Shown: piece by piece, positions 7,474 through 15,013 of the stretch
Layout of the letters: every line of letters starts with the position of its first letter
How positions within the stretch are numbered: position 1 is the stretch's first letter
Assembly: GCF_014596445.1 (NCBI RefSeq)
Contig: NZ_MECL01000165.1
Span: forward strand, 1 to 34,271
DNA length: 34,271 bases
DNA from: Streptomyces sp. CBMA29
GTDB lineage: Bacteria > Actinomycetota > Actinomycetes > Streptomycetales > Streptomycetaceae
Reading direction: 5' to 3'
Translations under genes and position numbers: made by a program
The notes under the pieces: model-generated
Told to the model about the DNA's origin: nothing
The model's database searches: none
Seen by the model: the letters and a program-made list of their open reading frames with translations, nothing else

Positions 7474-9627
7474 GTGGAAGAGGCAAACGGCGAGTCCGGC
7501 GCTCCCGCCGCGGGCCCGGAGACCGGCGACGGGCTGCCCTCGCGCAGGGTGCCGGGACAGCGCGAAGTGCCGGGGCAGCGCGACCCGGCCGCACGCGACG
7601 ACGTCCGCGGGGAAGCCCGCGAGGAATCCGGCGACGGCGCGCGTGAGACCGACTGGGGCACGGGCCGCGAGCCGGGCCGTACCGCTGCCCCGGAATCCGG
7701 CCGCGTGCCCGCACCCGCCGCGCCGCCGTCCGCCGGAACACCGGCCACCCAGGCACCGGCCACCCAGACACCGGCCACCGAGGCACCGGCCGACGACGAC
7801 CTGCTCTCCGTGCAGGGCCATCCCGCGCACGCCACCTCCGCCGAGGCCGACGCCCTCGAATCCGCGCTGTCCGACGCCGAGTTGGTGGCGCGGGTGCGCG
7901 GCGGGCAGGACAGCGCGTACGAGGAGCTGTACCGGCGGCATGCCGAATCGGTTCGCCGCTACGCACGCACCTGCTGCCGGGACGCGCACACCGCGGAGGA
8001 TCTGACCGGCGAGGTCTTCGCCCGTACGCTCCAGGCGATCCGCGGCGGCAGCGGCCCCGAGTCGGCGGTCCGCGCGTATCTGCTCACCACGGTGCGCCGG
8101 GTCGCCGCGTCCTGGGGCAGCACCGCCAAGCGCGAGCACCTGGTCGAGGACTTCGCCGTCTTCGCCGTCTCCGCGGCGGGCTCGACGGCCACCGAGGACA
8201 CCAACGAACTCGGCGCGGACGTACGGGCCATGCAGGAGGCCGAGCAGACGCTGGCCGTCCAGGCGTTCCGTACGCTCCCCGAACGCTGGCAGACCGTGCT
8301 GTGGCACACCGCCGTCGAGGACGAGTCGCCGTCCGCCATCGCGCCGCTGCTCGGACTCACGCCCAATGCCACGGCCGTCCTGGCCCACCGGGCCCGCGAG
8401 GGCCTGCGCCAGGCGTATCTCCAGGCGCACGTCAGCTCCACGCTGACCGCCGAGGGCGAGTGCGCGCGGTACGCCGACCGGCTCGGCGCGCACGCGCGCG
8501 GGGGCCTGCGGATGCGCGCGGACCGGGAGTTGAGCAGGCACCTGAAGGAGTGCGAGCGGTGCACGGCCGCCTCGCTGGAGCTGGCCGACCTCAACTCGGC
8601 GCTCAAGGGACTGCTGCCGGTCGCGTACATCGGCTGGTTCGCCGCCGTCTACGCCGCCAAGGCCGCCGGGATCGTCGCCGTCGGCGGAGCGGTCGGCGCG
8701 GCGGGGGCCGCGGGAGGTGTGGCCGCCGCCGCTGCCGGGTCGGGTACGACGTCGAGCGCGGGCGGCGCAGCCGCGGGAGGCGCCGCGTCCGAAGGGCTCG
8801 GCGCGCCCGCCAAGGTCGGTATCGCGGCGGCCGTGGTGGTCGCGGCGGCTGCGGCGGCGTTCGCGCTGGCCCTCACCGGGGGCCACGAGAAGGCGCCGCC
8901 GAAGGCCCAGCCCAAACCGCCGCCGGTCGCGGTGGTGACCACTCCCCCGCCGCCCGCGCCGAAGCCCGCGCCGAAGCCGAAACCGGTCGTACCGCCGCCG
9001 CCCGTACAGCCGGTCGAGAAGACGACTCCGCCGCCGAAGCCGACCCCGACCCCGACTCCGGCGAAGCCGAGTCCCAAGCCCGCGCCGAAGCCGAAGCCGG
9101 TCGTACCGCCGCCGCCGAAGCCGACCCCGACGACTCCAGCGCCGACTCCGACACCGACCCCTCCGCCGCCCGCGCCGACCGCGTACAAGGTCAATTCCCT
9201 GGGCATCAGCGGGCTCGGCGACACCTCGGGGCCGACGATCCGGCCGTCGGTCACGAGCTGGTGGTGGGACCGCTGGGGTCTGACGATCGGCGGTACGCGG
9301 TACGAGCACGGCATCAGCGTCCACGCGCCGTCGTCACTGACCATCGACCTCAACCAGGCATGCGTCACGTATGACGCGCGCGCCGGGATCGACAGCCTGA
9401 CCGGGCGCTTCGGCGCGGCCCGCTTCTCGGTGTACGGCGACGACACCCGGCTGTGGCAGTCGGGTGTCGTACGCGGCGGCGACGCGGCCGTGCCCGTGCA
9501 CGTCGGGATCAGCGGGTACAGGACGATCCGGCTCGTGGTCGATCCCGAGGGGCGGCACGGCGGCGGGCTCGGCCTCGGGCTGGCGAATCTGGCCGACTGG
9601 GCGGATTCGGTGATCAGCTGCTCGTAG
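7474..9627 (+). CDS. membrane-anchored ECF-like sigma factor with zinc-finger and C-terminal NPCBM domain
   Basis: The 717-residue protein combines parts that are usually separate. Residues 1-130 are Pro/Ala-rich and disordered. Sigma region 2 (about 133-205, SDAELVARVRGGQDSAYEELYRRH) and region 4 (about 258-318, LPERWQTVLWH with a C-terminal HTH) follow. HLKECERC (H356, C360, C363) matches the HxxxCxxC of zinc-binding anti-sigma domains. Ala-rich hydrophobic segments lie at about 378-420 and 448-467. A Pro/Lys/Thr-rich spacer runs from about 470 to 570. An NPCBM/NEW2-type sugar-binding module (about 573-717, with WWWDRWGLTIGGTRYEHGISVHAPS) ends the protein. I infer a sigma factor held at the membrane whose extracellular domain binds cell-wall glycan. 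The GTG at 7474 lacks a clear ribosome site, so the N-terminus is uncertain. The stop lies one base from the convergent gene's end. Confidence 0.88.
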   Translation: MEEANGESGAPAAGPETGDGLPSRRVPGQREVPGQRDPAARDDVRGEAREESGDGARETDWGTGREPGRTAAPESGRVPAPAAPPSAGTPATQAPATQTPATEAPADDDLLSVQGHPAHATSAEADALESALSDAELVARVRGGQDSAYEELYRRHAESVRRYARTCCRDAHTAEDLTGEVFARTLQAIRGGSGPESAVRAYLLTTVRRVAASWGSTAKREHLVEDFAVFAVSAAGSTATEDTNELGADVRAMQEAEQTLAVQAFRTLPERWQTVLWHTAVEDESPSAIAPLLGLTPNATAVLAHRAREGLRQAYLQAHVSSTLTAEGECARYADRLGAHARGGLRMRADRELSRHLKECERCTAASLELADLNSALKGLLPVAYIGWFAAVYAAKAAGIVAVGGAVGAAGAAGGVAAAAAGSGTTSSAGGAAAGGAASEGLGAPAKVGIAAAVVVAAAAAAFALALTGGHEKAPPKAQPKPPPVAVVTTPPPPAPKPAPKPKPVVPPPPVQPVEKTTPPPKPTPTPTPAKPSPKPAPKPKPVVPPPPKPTPTTPAPTPTPTPPPPAPTAYKVNSLGISGLGDTSGPTIRPSVTSWWWDRWGLTIGGTRYEHGISVHAPSSLTIDLNQACVTYDARAGIDSLTGRFGAARFSVYGDDTRLWQSGVVRGGDAAVPVHVGISGYRTIRLVVDPEGRHGGGLGLGLANLADWADSVISCS

Positions 9628-9628
9628 G

Positions 9629-10417
9629 TCAGCTGTTCGCGGCCGGTGCGTCCGTGGCGGTGGCCGGCGGGACCGCGCACACGCCGTCGGCGCAGGCGGC
9701 GTCCGCAGCCGCGTCTCCCGTACCGGCGGCGTCTCCCGTACCGGCGGCGGCCGAGTCCTCGGCGTCCTTGGCGAGCTGTTCGTCCTGTTCGTCCTTGGCG
9801 ACCTGTTCGAGCGCCTGGAGGAAGACGGACGTCTCCTGGCCGCCCTGCACCGCCCACTTGCCCTCGAAGACGAAGGTCGGCACCGCCGTGATGCCGATCT
9901 GCCGGGCCTGGTCGATCTCCGCCACGACCTCGTCGCGCAGGTCGTCACCGGCGAGGAAGGCGGTGACCGCGTCCCGGTCGAGGCCGGCCGCGACGGCCGC
10001 GTCCGTCAGGGCCGTACGGTCGCCGATGTCCAGGCCCTCGCCGAAGTGCCCGGTCATCAGGCGGCCCTTGAGCCGGTTCTGCGTCTCGGGGCCGTACGTG
10101 TCCAGGGCGAAGCGCAGCAGGCGGTGGGCGAGCAGCGAGTTGTTCTCCACGACCGTGTCGAAGTCGAAGGTCAGCCCTTCGGCGGCGCCCATCGCGGCGA
10201 GCCGGTCGTCCATGGCCACGGCCTGCGGCCCGAATTTCTTCGCCAGCACCTCGCGGTGCGGCTGCGGGCTCTCGGGCGCGGACGGGTCGAGCTGGAAAGG
10301 CCGGTAGACCACCTCGACCGAATCTCCCTGCGGGAAAGCGGCGAGGGCGCGCTCGAAGCGGGATTTTCCGAGGTAGCACCAGGGGCAGGCGATATCGGAG
10401 TAGATCTCAACTTTCAA
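9629..10417 (-). CDS. DsbA family / FrnE-like thiol oxidoreductase
   Basis: The 262-residue protein has a thioredoxin fold with a CPWC redox motif at 11-14 right after the first strand (MKVEIYSDIA), an inserted helical domain, and a cis-proline loop ITAVPTFVF near residue 178. This matches the cytoplasmic FrnE-like branch of DsbA proteins; no signal peptide is present. The last ~45 residues form an acidic/Ala-rich tail with a tandem GTGDAA duplication and a second cysteine pair in CADGVC, possibly an auxiliary redox site. The start is TTG at 10417 with GGAAG nine bases upstream. The substrate is unknown. Confidence 0.87.
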   Translation of the reverse strand: MKVEIYSDIACPWCYLGKSRFERALAAFPQGDSVEVVYRPFQLDPSAPESPQPHREVLAKKFGPQAVAMDDRLAAMGAAEGLTFDFDTVVENNSLLAHRLLRFALDTYGPETQNRLKGRLMTGHFGEGLDIGDRTALTDAAVAAGLDRDAVTAFLAGDDLRDEVVAEIDQARQIGITAVPTFVFEGKWAVQGGQETSVFLQALEQVAKDEQDEQLAKDAEDSAAAGTGDAAGTGDAAADAACADGVCAVPPATATDAPAANS

Positions 10418-10455
10418 GGCTTTTCACTTCCGGGCGTAGGCGGGCACTGACTATT

Positions 10456-10475
10456 CCTTGAATGCTCAATCAAGG
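10456..10475. promoter_or_regulatory. palindrome upstream of the DsbA-like gene
   Basis: CCTTGA (10456-10461) and TCAAGG (10470-10475) flank 8 bases, with a nested TTGA/TCAA pair. It lies about 40-60 bases before the TTG start, at the likely promoter, and could be an operator. Confidence 0.35.
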
Positions 10476-10535
10476 TTTCCCAGGTCAACGAGGACGCGCA
10501 CGGGACCTATTCCCGTACGTCCGTACGTCCACCCA

Positions 10536-10568
10536 GGCCGCACCCGGGCCGCACCCGGGCCGCACCCG
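10536..10568. repeat. three 11-bp tandem repeats
   Basis: GGCCGCACCCG is repeated three times perfectly, just beyond the 3' end of the AfsR-like gene. No function is evident; it may have arisen by slippage. Confidence 0.8.
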
Positions 10569-10579
10569 GTCAGCCTGCG

Positions 10580-13500
10580 CTACGACCCCGCCGCCATCGC
10601 GTGCGCCGCCTCCAGCAGCGCCGCCACCGCCTCCGATGCGTCCAGCACCGCGCCCTCCGCGCAGGCCGCCGCCCATTCACCGTCGCCGAGGCCCGCCCTG
10701 GCCCGCTCCTCCACGGCGCTGGCCGCGACCAGCTCGGGCACGGTACGCGGCAGCGGCCCGCGTACGGCCGAGGACGCCGCCGACATCCGGGCCGCCGACC
10801 GCAGATCGCCCAGCTCGACCAGCACCTCGGCCGCCGAGTCGAGCTGCGCGCCCACCACCGGCTCCGTGCAGCCCTCCGCCAGCGCCAGGCTCGCCGACTC
10901 GGCGAGACCCAGCAGCGCCGCCACCGGGTCGCCCTCGGCCGCCGTGATCCGCGCGCCCAGGCTCGCGAGCAGCACCTTGAACGTCGGCGGCGGCGTACCG
11001 TCCGCCATGTGCCCGACCGCCATCTCGCACAGCTCCCTGGCCTGCCGCAGCTCGCCACGGCGCAGGAGCAGCAGCGCCTTGAGGTAGCGGATGTACGTGC
11101 GGGCGTCCCACACGCTGTACAGCTCCGCTTCCTCCCCGGCCTGTTCGACCAGCTTGCGCGCCTCCTCGTCGTCCCCGCGGCGGTGCGCCAACTCACCCAT
11201 CCGGGCCAGCAGGAAGGCCCCTTCGCCGTACGCGCCCAGCTCCCGGCCGAGCCGGTGCGCGGCGGCGAAGTCGGCGTGCGCCGCCGCGTACTGCCCGCGG
11301 ACGACCTCGATCTCGGCGCTCGCGCCGTGCACTTGGGCGCGGATCCAGCGGTCGCCGAGCCGTTCCCTGCGCTCCTGGAGCTCCGCCCAGTCGGCGTCGA
11401 TCCGCGCGAGCCCGCCCGGCGTGTCCACGGCGATGTGCGTGCGGAGCATCAGCGCCACCGCGATCTCCCACTCGCCGCCGTGCTCACGGCAGTTGGCGAC
11501 GACGGTGTCGGCGTGCCGGCCTATCTCCTCGTCCCTGCCGAGCAGATACGTGGTGAACGGCCACAGCATGCCTGGGAAGCGCGCCGCGGGCGGGCCGCCC
11601 TGGCTGTACGCCGCCGCGAGCAGCGCGGCCATCGCCCGTGAGTCGGCCGACGACCACTGCGCCTCCGAGGCGTGGTCGCTCTTCACGAAGAAGTGCAGCA
11701 TCCGCAGGTCCAGGCGCGGCCAGAACATCCGGTCCGCCGGGTCGGGCGGGGGTTCGCCGCCCAGCTCCGTCACCCTTTCCAGCCAGGCGTCCGCTTCGTC
11801 GCGGTAATTGCGCAGCCACCAGAACCAGCCCATGGACAGCGCGATCGTGATCGCGTCCAGCTCCGCGTCCTGGCTCGCGGTGACGCCGTCGTCGGCTTCT
11901 TGGCCTTCGTCAGCTTCTTGGCCTTCTTCGGCGGAGGGCGGCTCGACCAGCCGGTTCAGCGTGGCGCGGACGTTGTCCAGCTCCGTCTCCAGCACTTCCA
12001 GCCAGTGGAGTTGGTCGGCGCCGCGCAGCTCGGAGTCGGCCGTGCGGGCCAGTTCGCGGAAGTACGCGGTGTGCCGTCGCTCGGCCGCCGCCAGTTCATC
12101 GGGTCGCTCGGCGGCGCGCTCTCCGGCGTACTCGTGGATCGTCTCCAGCAGGCGGTAGCGGACGTCCTGGCCGGGGGTGGGCGCGTGGACGGCCACCACC
12201 AGGGATTTGTCCACCAGTTGGGCCACCGTCTCCAGGGCGTCGGGACCGCACACCGCCTCGGCGGCCGACAGCGTGCAGCCGCCGGAGAAGACGCTCAGCC
12301 CGCGCAGCGTCGTACGCTCCCGCTCGGTCAGCAGCTCCCAGCTCCAGTCGACCACCGCCCGCAGCGTCTGCTGGCGCGGCAGCACCGTACGGCTGCCGCT
12401 GGTCAGCAGCCGGAACCTGTCGTCGAGCCGGTCCGCGATCTGCTGCGGCGACAGGGCCCGCAGCCGGGCCGCGGCCAGCTCGATGGCCAGCGGCAGGCCG
12501 TCGAGACGGCGGCAGATCTCGCGGACGGCAGCGTCGTTCTCGGCCGTGGTGAGGCGGGCGTCCGCGCGTACGGTCGCCGCGCGGTCGGCGAACAGCCGGT
12601 ACGCGATCGCGGGCGGCAGCGGCTCCACCGGGCGTACGACCTCGCCCGGTACACCCAACGGCTCGCGGCTGGTGGCCAGTACGGCCACGCCGGGGCAGGC
12701 CGCAAGCAGCTCGGCGGCGAGGGAGGCTGCGGCGCCGATCAGGTGCTCGCAGTTGTCGAGCACCAGCAACAGGCGGCGCTGCGCGCAGTGTTCGAGCAGC
12801 CGGGCCAGCGGGTCCTCGCCGTGCGACGCCTCGGACAGGAACTGGTCGCGGCCCGCCCCGCCGAGCAGCAGCGTGTCGCGGCGCCCGAGGGCGCTCAGCA
12901 CGGCGTGCGGGACCGCCGAGGGGTCGTCCAGCGGGGCGAGTTCGACCAGCCACACGCCGTCCGGGTGACGGCGTGCCGCCGCGTCGCCCGCCTCCTGCGC
13001 CAGGCGCGTCTTGCCGGAGCCGCCGGGGCCGGTCAGCGTCACGAGCCGGGCCGCGGCCAAGTCGCTTCTGATGTCGTCGAGTTCGCTCTCGCGGCCGACG
13101 AAGCTGGTGAGGCGGGCGCGGATGTTGCCCTGCGCGGGGGGCGGCGGCCTTCGCCGCAGCAACTCTCCTTGCAGCGACCGCAGTTCCGGGCCCGGGTCGG
13201 CGCCGAGCGTTTCCGCGAGTACGGTCCTGGTCTCGTCGTACGCCGCCAGGGCGTCGGCCGTCCTGCCCTCGGCGTGCAACGCCCGCATCAGCTGGGCCCT
13301 GAACGACTCGTCCAACGGGTGCTCTGCCACTGCCGCGCGCAGGCTGGGGAGGGTGTCCGCCGCCTTGCCGAGGCGGAGGTCGGCTTCCACCCTGTTCCGC
13401 AGGGCGGCCAGCTTCAGGGCTTCCGGGCGGGCCGCGGCGGACGTACGGTCCGGGAGGTCGGCCAGGGCCGGGCCGCGCCACAGGGTGAGGGCGCGGGTCA

Positions 13501-13870
13501 GGATGTCGGCCGCCGTGGCGGCGTCTCCCTCCGCCAGGGCCGTATCGCCCTCGCGGGCGAGGCGTTCGAACTCGTACAGGTCCACCGAGTCGCGGGGCGT
13601 GGCAAGGCGGTAGCCGCCGGGTTCCGAGACGACGGCGTCTCGTCCCAGGGCTCGTCGCAGCCGCGACATCAGGGCTTGCAGGGCGCCGGCCGCGTCGGCC
13701 GGGGGGTCGGCCGCCCAGACCTGTTCGATGAGGGCTTCAGGGGGTACGGGGCGGCCCACGTTGAGGGCAAGCACCGCGAGGACGGCTCGCAGGCGGCCGC
13801 CGCCCAGGCCGATTTCGGGCCCGTCGTCGGAGGCGCGGGCCTCCGTGACCCCAAGAATCCGATACCGCAC
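10580..13870 (-). CDS. AfsR/SARP-like regulator (winged helix - BTAD - NB-ARC - TPR)
   Basis: The 1096-residue STAND-type regulator has an OmpR-like DNA-binding domain (about 1-92, RLRAVLAVLALNVGRPV) and a bacterial transcriptional activator domain (about 97-240) ending in ADPGPELRSLQ. Its NB-ARC ATPase has Walker A GPGGSGKT (281-288) and Walker B LLLVLDNCEH (367-376). The C-terminal ~450 residues are helical repeats, probably TPRs, interrupted near the start by an acidic stretch with a tandem GQEAD motif. Such proteins activate secondary-metabolite or global genes in actinomycetes. No biosynthetic cluster adjoins it, so targets are unknown. The GTG at 13870 follows a weak GAAGA site. Its 5' flank runs into one arm of the long inverted repeat. 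Confidence 0.9.
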   Translation of the reverse strand: MRYRILGVTEARASDDGPEIGLGGGRLRAVLAVLALNVGRPVPPEALIEQVWAADPPADAAGALQALMSRLRRALGRDAVVSEPGGYRLATPRDSVDLYEFERLAREGDTALAEGDAATAADILTRALTLWRGPALADLPDRTSAAARPEALKLAALRNRVEADLRLGKAADTLPSLRAAVAEHPLDESFRAQLMRALHAEGRTADALAAYDETRTVLAETLGADPGPELRSLQGELLRRRPPPPAQGNIRARLTSFVGRESELDDIRSDLAAARLVTLTGPGGSGKTRLAQEAGDAAARRHPDGVWLVELAPLDDPSAVPHAVLSALGRRDTLLLGGAGRDQFLSEASHGEDPLARLLEHCAQRRLLLVLDNCEHLIGAAASLAAELLAACPGVAVLATSREPLGVPGEVVRPVEPLPPAIAYRLFADRAATVRADARLTTAENDAAVREICRRLDGLPLAIELAAARLRALSPQQIADRLDDRFRLLTSGSRTVLPRQQTLRAVVDWSWELLTERERTTLRGLSVFSGGCTLSAAEAVCGPDALETVAQLVDKSLVVAVHAPTPGQDVRYRLLETIHEYAGERAAERPDELAAAERRHTAYFRELARTADSELRGADQLHWLEVLETELDNVRATLNRLVEPPSAEEGQEADEGQEADDGVTASQDAELDAITIALSMGWFWWLRNYRDEADAWLERVTELGGEPPPDPADRMFWPRLDLRMLHFFVKSDHASEAQWSSADSRAMAALLAAAYSQGGPPAARFPGMLWPFTTYLLGRDEEIGRHADTVVANCREHGGEWEIAVALMLRTHIAVDTPGGLARIDADWAELQERRERLGDRWIRAQVHGASAEIEVVRGQYAAAHADFAAAHRLGRELGAYGEGAFLLARMGELAHRRGDDEEARKLVEQAGEEAELYSVWDARTYIRYLKALLLLRRGELRQARELCEMAVGHMADGTPPPTFKVLLASLGARITAAEGDPVAALLGLAESASLALAEGCTEPVVGAQLDSAAEVLVELGDLRSAARMSAASSAVRGPLPRTVPELVAASAVEERARAGLGDGEWAAACAEGAVLDASEAVAALLEAAHAMAAGS

Positions 13871-13919
13871 GGGGACATCTTCGCGGACGGCCCCCCAAAA
13901 GAGCGAACCTTCGCCCTTC

Positions 13920-13962
13920 GGTGGGGGGGTGGGCTTTCTTCTTTCCTTCCCACCCGCCCACC
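13920..13962. other. 14-bp imperfect hairpin in the AfsR-like 5' flank
   Basis: GGTGGGGGGGTGGG (13920-13933) pairs with CCCACCCGCCCACC (13949-13962) with one mismatch, around a 15-base loop that is all pyrimidine on the plus strand. It lies about 50 bases upstream of the AfsR-like start codon and could affect its transcript. Confidence 0.6.
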
Positions 13963-14144
13963 CGTGCGGGTGCTTTTTCCGTCTGCGGGTGCCGCTTGTG
14001 CCTGGTCGGTCCCGGCCCGGGGTACCTCCTCGAAATCCGTAACACCTGGCCCCTCGTATCCGGTGCCGTTCCTGTCAACGTATTTCTGCGGGGGCACCCC
14101 GGCCCGTCCCCTCCGGTACATCGGCGTCCGACGGTCCGGTGGGG
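13951..14144. repeat. inverted repeat arm, left copy
   Basis: This arm matches the reverse complement of about 14805-15000. A 56-base block (14061-14116) is identical to the complement of 14835-14890, and a 33-base block (14017-14049) is also identical. By eye the first ~168 bases differ at roughly 13 positions (about 92 % identity), and similarity then fades into the G-rich spacer. The arm reads outward into the 5' flank of the AfsR-like gene. On the plus strand CACCC-GTGC-GGGTG followed by CTTTTT (13960-13978) resembles a terminator. Confidence 0.85.
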
Positions 14145-14804
14145 GTTGCCGGGGAGGGGGTGGGCGGGGGCGAGCACGTCGGCCGTCGCCCGCCGGTGGG
14201 GGCGGAGGGAGGGGTGGGTGGGCTCGGGTACGGCGGCGTCCGACGGTCCGCTGTGGCTGAGGGGTGGGTGGGTTCGGGTACGGCGGCGGGTGCCTGTTCA
14301 TGTGGGTGGCGGAGGGGGGTGGGGGCTGGGCCGCTGCGCCACCTGGCCGTCCAGCCGGGGTGGGCGAAAGGGGGGGTGGGGGAGGTGCGGGTCCCGCGCG
14401 GCCGACGTTCGGCGAGGTGGCGCAGGGGGGTGGGTGGGGTCCGGGTCTTGGGCGGCCGACGGGGCGCCTTCGGGCGGGGGGGTGGGCGGGTTTAGGCACA
14501 TCGGCATCCGACAGTCCGGTGGGGGGCGGCGGGAGGGGGTGGGAGGGAGGCCGAGCCCCGGCGCCGCCCGATCGTCCAGCTGGGGCGGGCGAAAACGGGT
14601 GCCAGGTACCGGGACCTGCGCCGCCCGACGTCCGGCCGGGGTGGGCGAAAGGGAGTGGGTGAGGGCCGAGAGGACCTGCGCGGGCTAGCAGTCTGGCGGG
14701 GGGCTTCGTGAGGCGCTTGGGGAAGGGCCCGAGGTCTTCGCCCCACACCGGGAGGGGGCACCGGCGCAGGGCGGTTCGCCGGAAGGAACCCCCTACCTCC
14801 TCAG
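14145..14804. repeat. G-rich degenerate tandem repeat block
   Basis: The plus strand is dominated by G-tracts. A 50-bp period is visible at the left: GGGGTGGGTGGGCTCGGG at 14211-14228 recurs at 14261-14278 with one change, each followed by TACGGCGGCG. Further right, CCGAC or CCGAT recurs near 14400, 14457, 14508, 14568 and 14626, and GGGGTGGGCGAAAGGG occurs near 14357 and 14638. Several stretches fit four-tract G-quadruplex patterns. No coding signal is present. Confidence 0.75.
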
Positions 14805-15000
14805 CCACCACCGGACAGGCGGACGCCGACGGACCCGGAGGGGACGGGCCGGGGTGCCCCCGCAGAAATACGTTGACAGGAACGGCACCGAATACCCGAG
14901 ACCAGGTGTTACGGATTTCGAGGAGGTACCCCGGCCCGGCACCGACCAGGCACAAGCGGCACCCGCAGACGAACGACACACCCGCACGGGTGGGCGGGCG
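14805..15000. repeat. inverted repeat arm, right copy
   Basis: This is the reverse-complement partner of 13951-14144, with the perfect 56-base block at 14835-14890. It ends about 14 bases from the tmk stop codon, so the tmk 3' flank and the AfsR-like 5' flank share nearly the same sequence. Mismatches cluster in two short patches, opposite 13974-13981 and 14050-14059. Confidence 0.85.
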
Positions 15001-15013
15001 GGAAAAAAGGGGA

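Larger units (their letters stand above)
13871..15013. other. gene-less island between the AfsR-like gene and tmk
   Basis: About 1.14 kb holds no credible gene. Left to right it contains a G/C-skewed hairpin, an inverted-repeat arm, ~660 bp of G-rich degenerate repeats, and the matching arm that ends just beyond the tmk stop. All long open frames here are Pro/Arg/Gly-rich composition artefacts. In Streptomyces I would expect holB (DNA polymerase III delta prime) just downstream of tmk; it is not here. Confidence 0.75.

Noticed and set aside
14017..14116. Peptide reading PPQKYVDRNGT... conserved in both inverted-repeat arms
   Set aside because: In that frame seven of eight codon changes between the arms alter the amino acid, and a second frame contains a rare TTA codon and no start, so DNA- or RNA-level conservation is more likely.
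11672..14260. 862-codon plus-strand open frame antisense to the AfsR-like gene
   Set aside because: It lies opposite a gene with clear BTAD and NB-ARC motifs and has no recognisable domain itself.
14145..14804. CRISPR-like array
   Set aside because: Repeats are degenerate and G-rich, with no regular spacers and no cas genes nearby.
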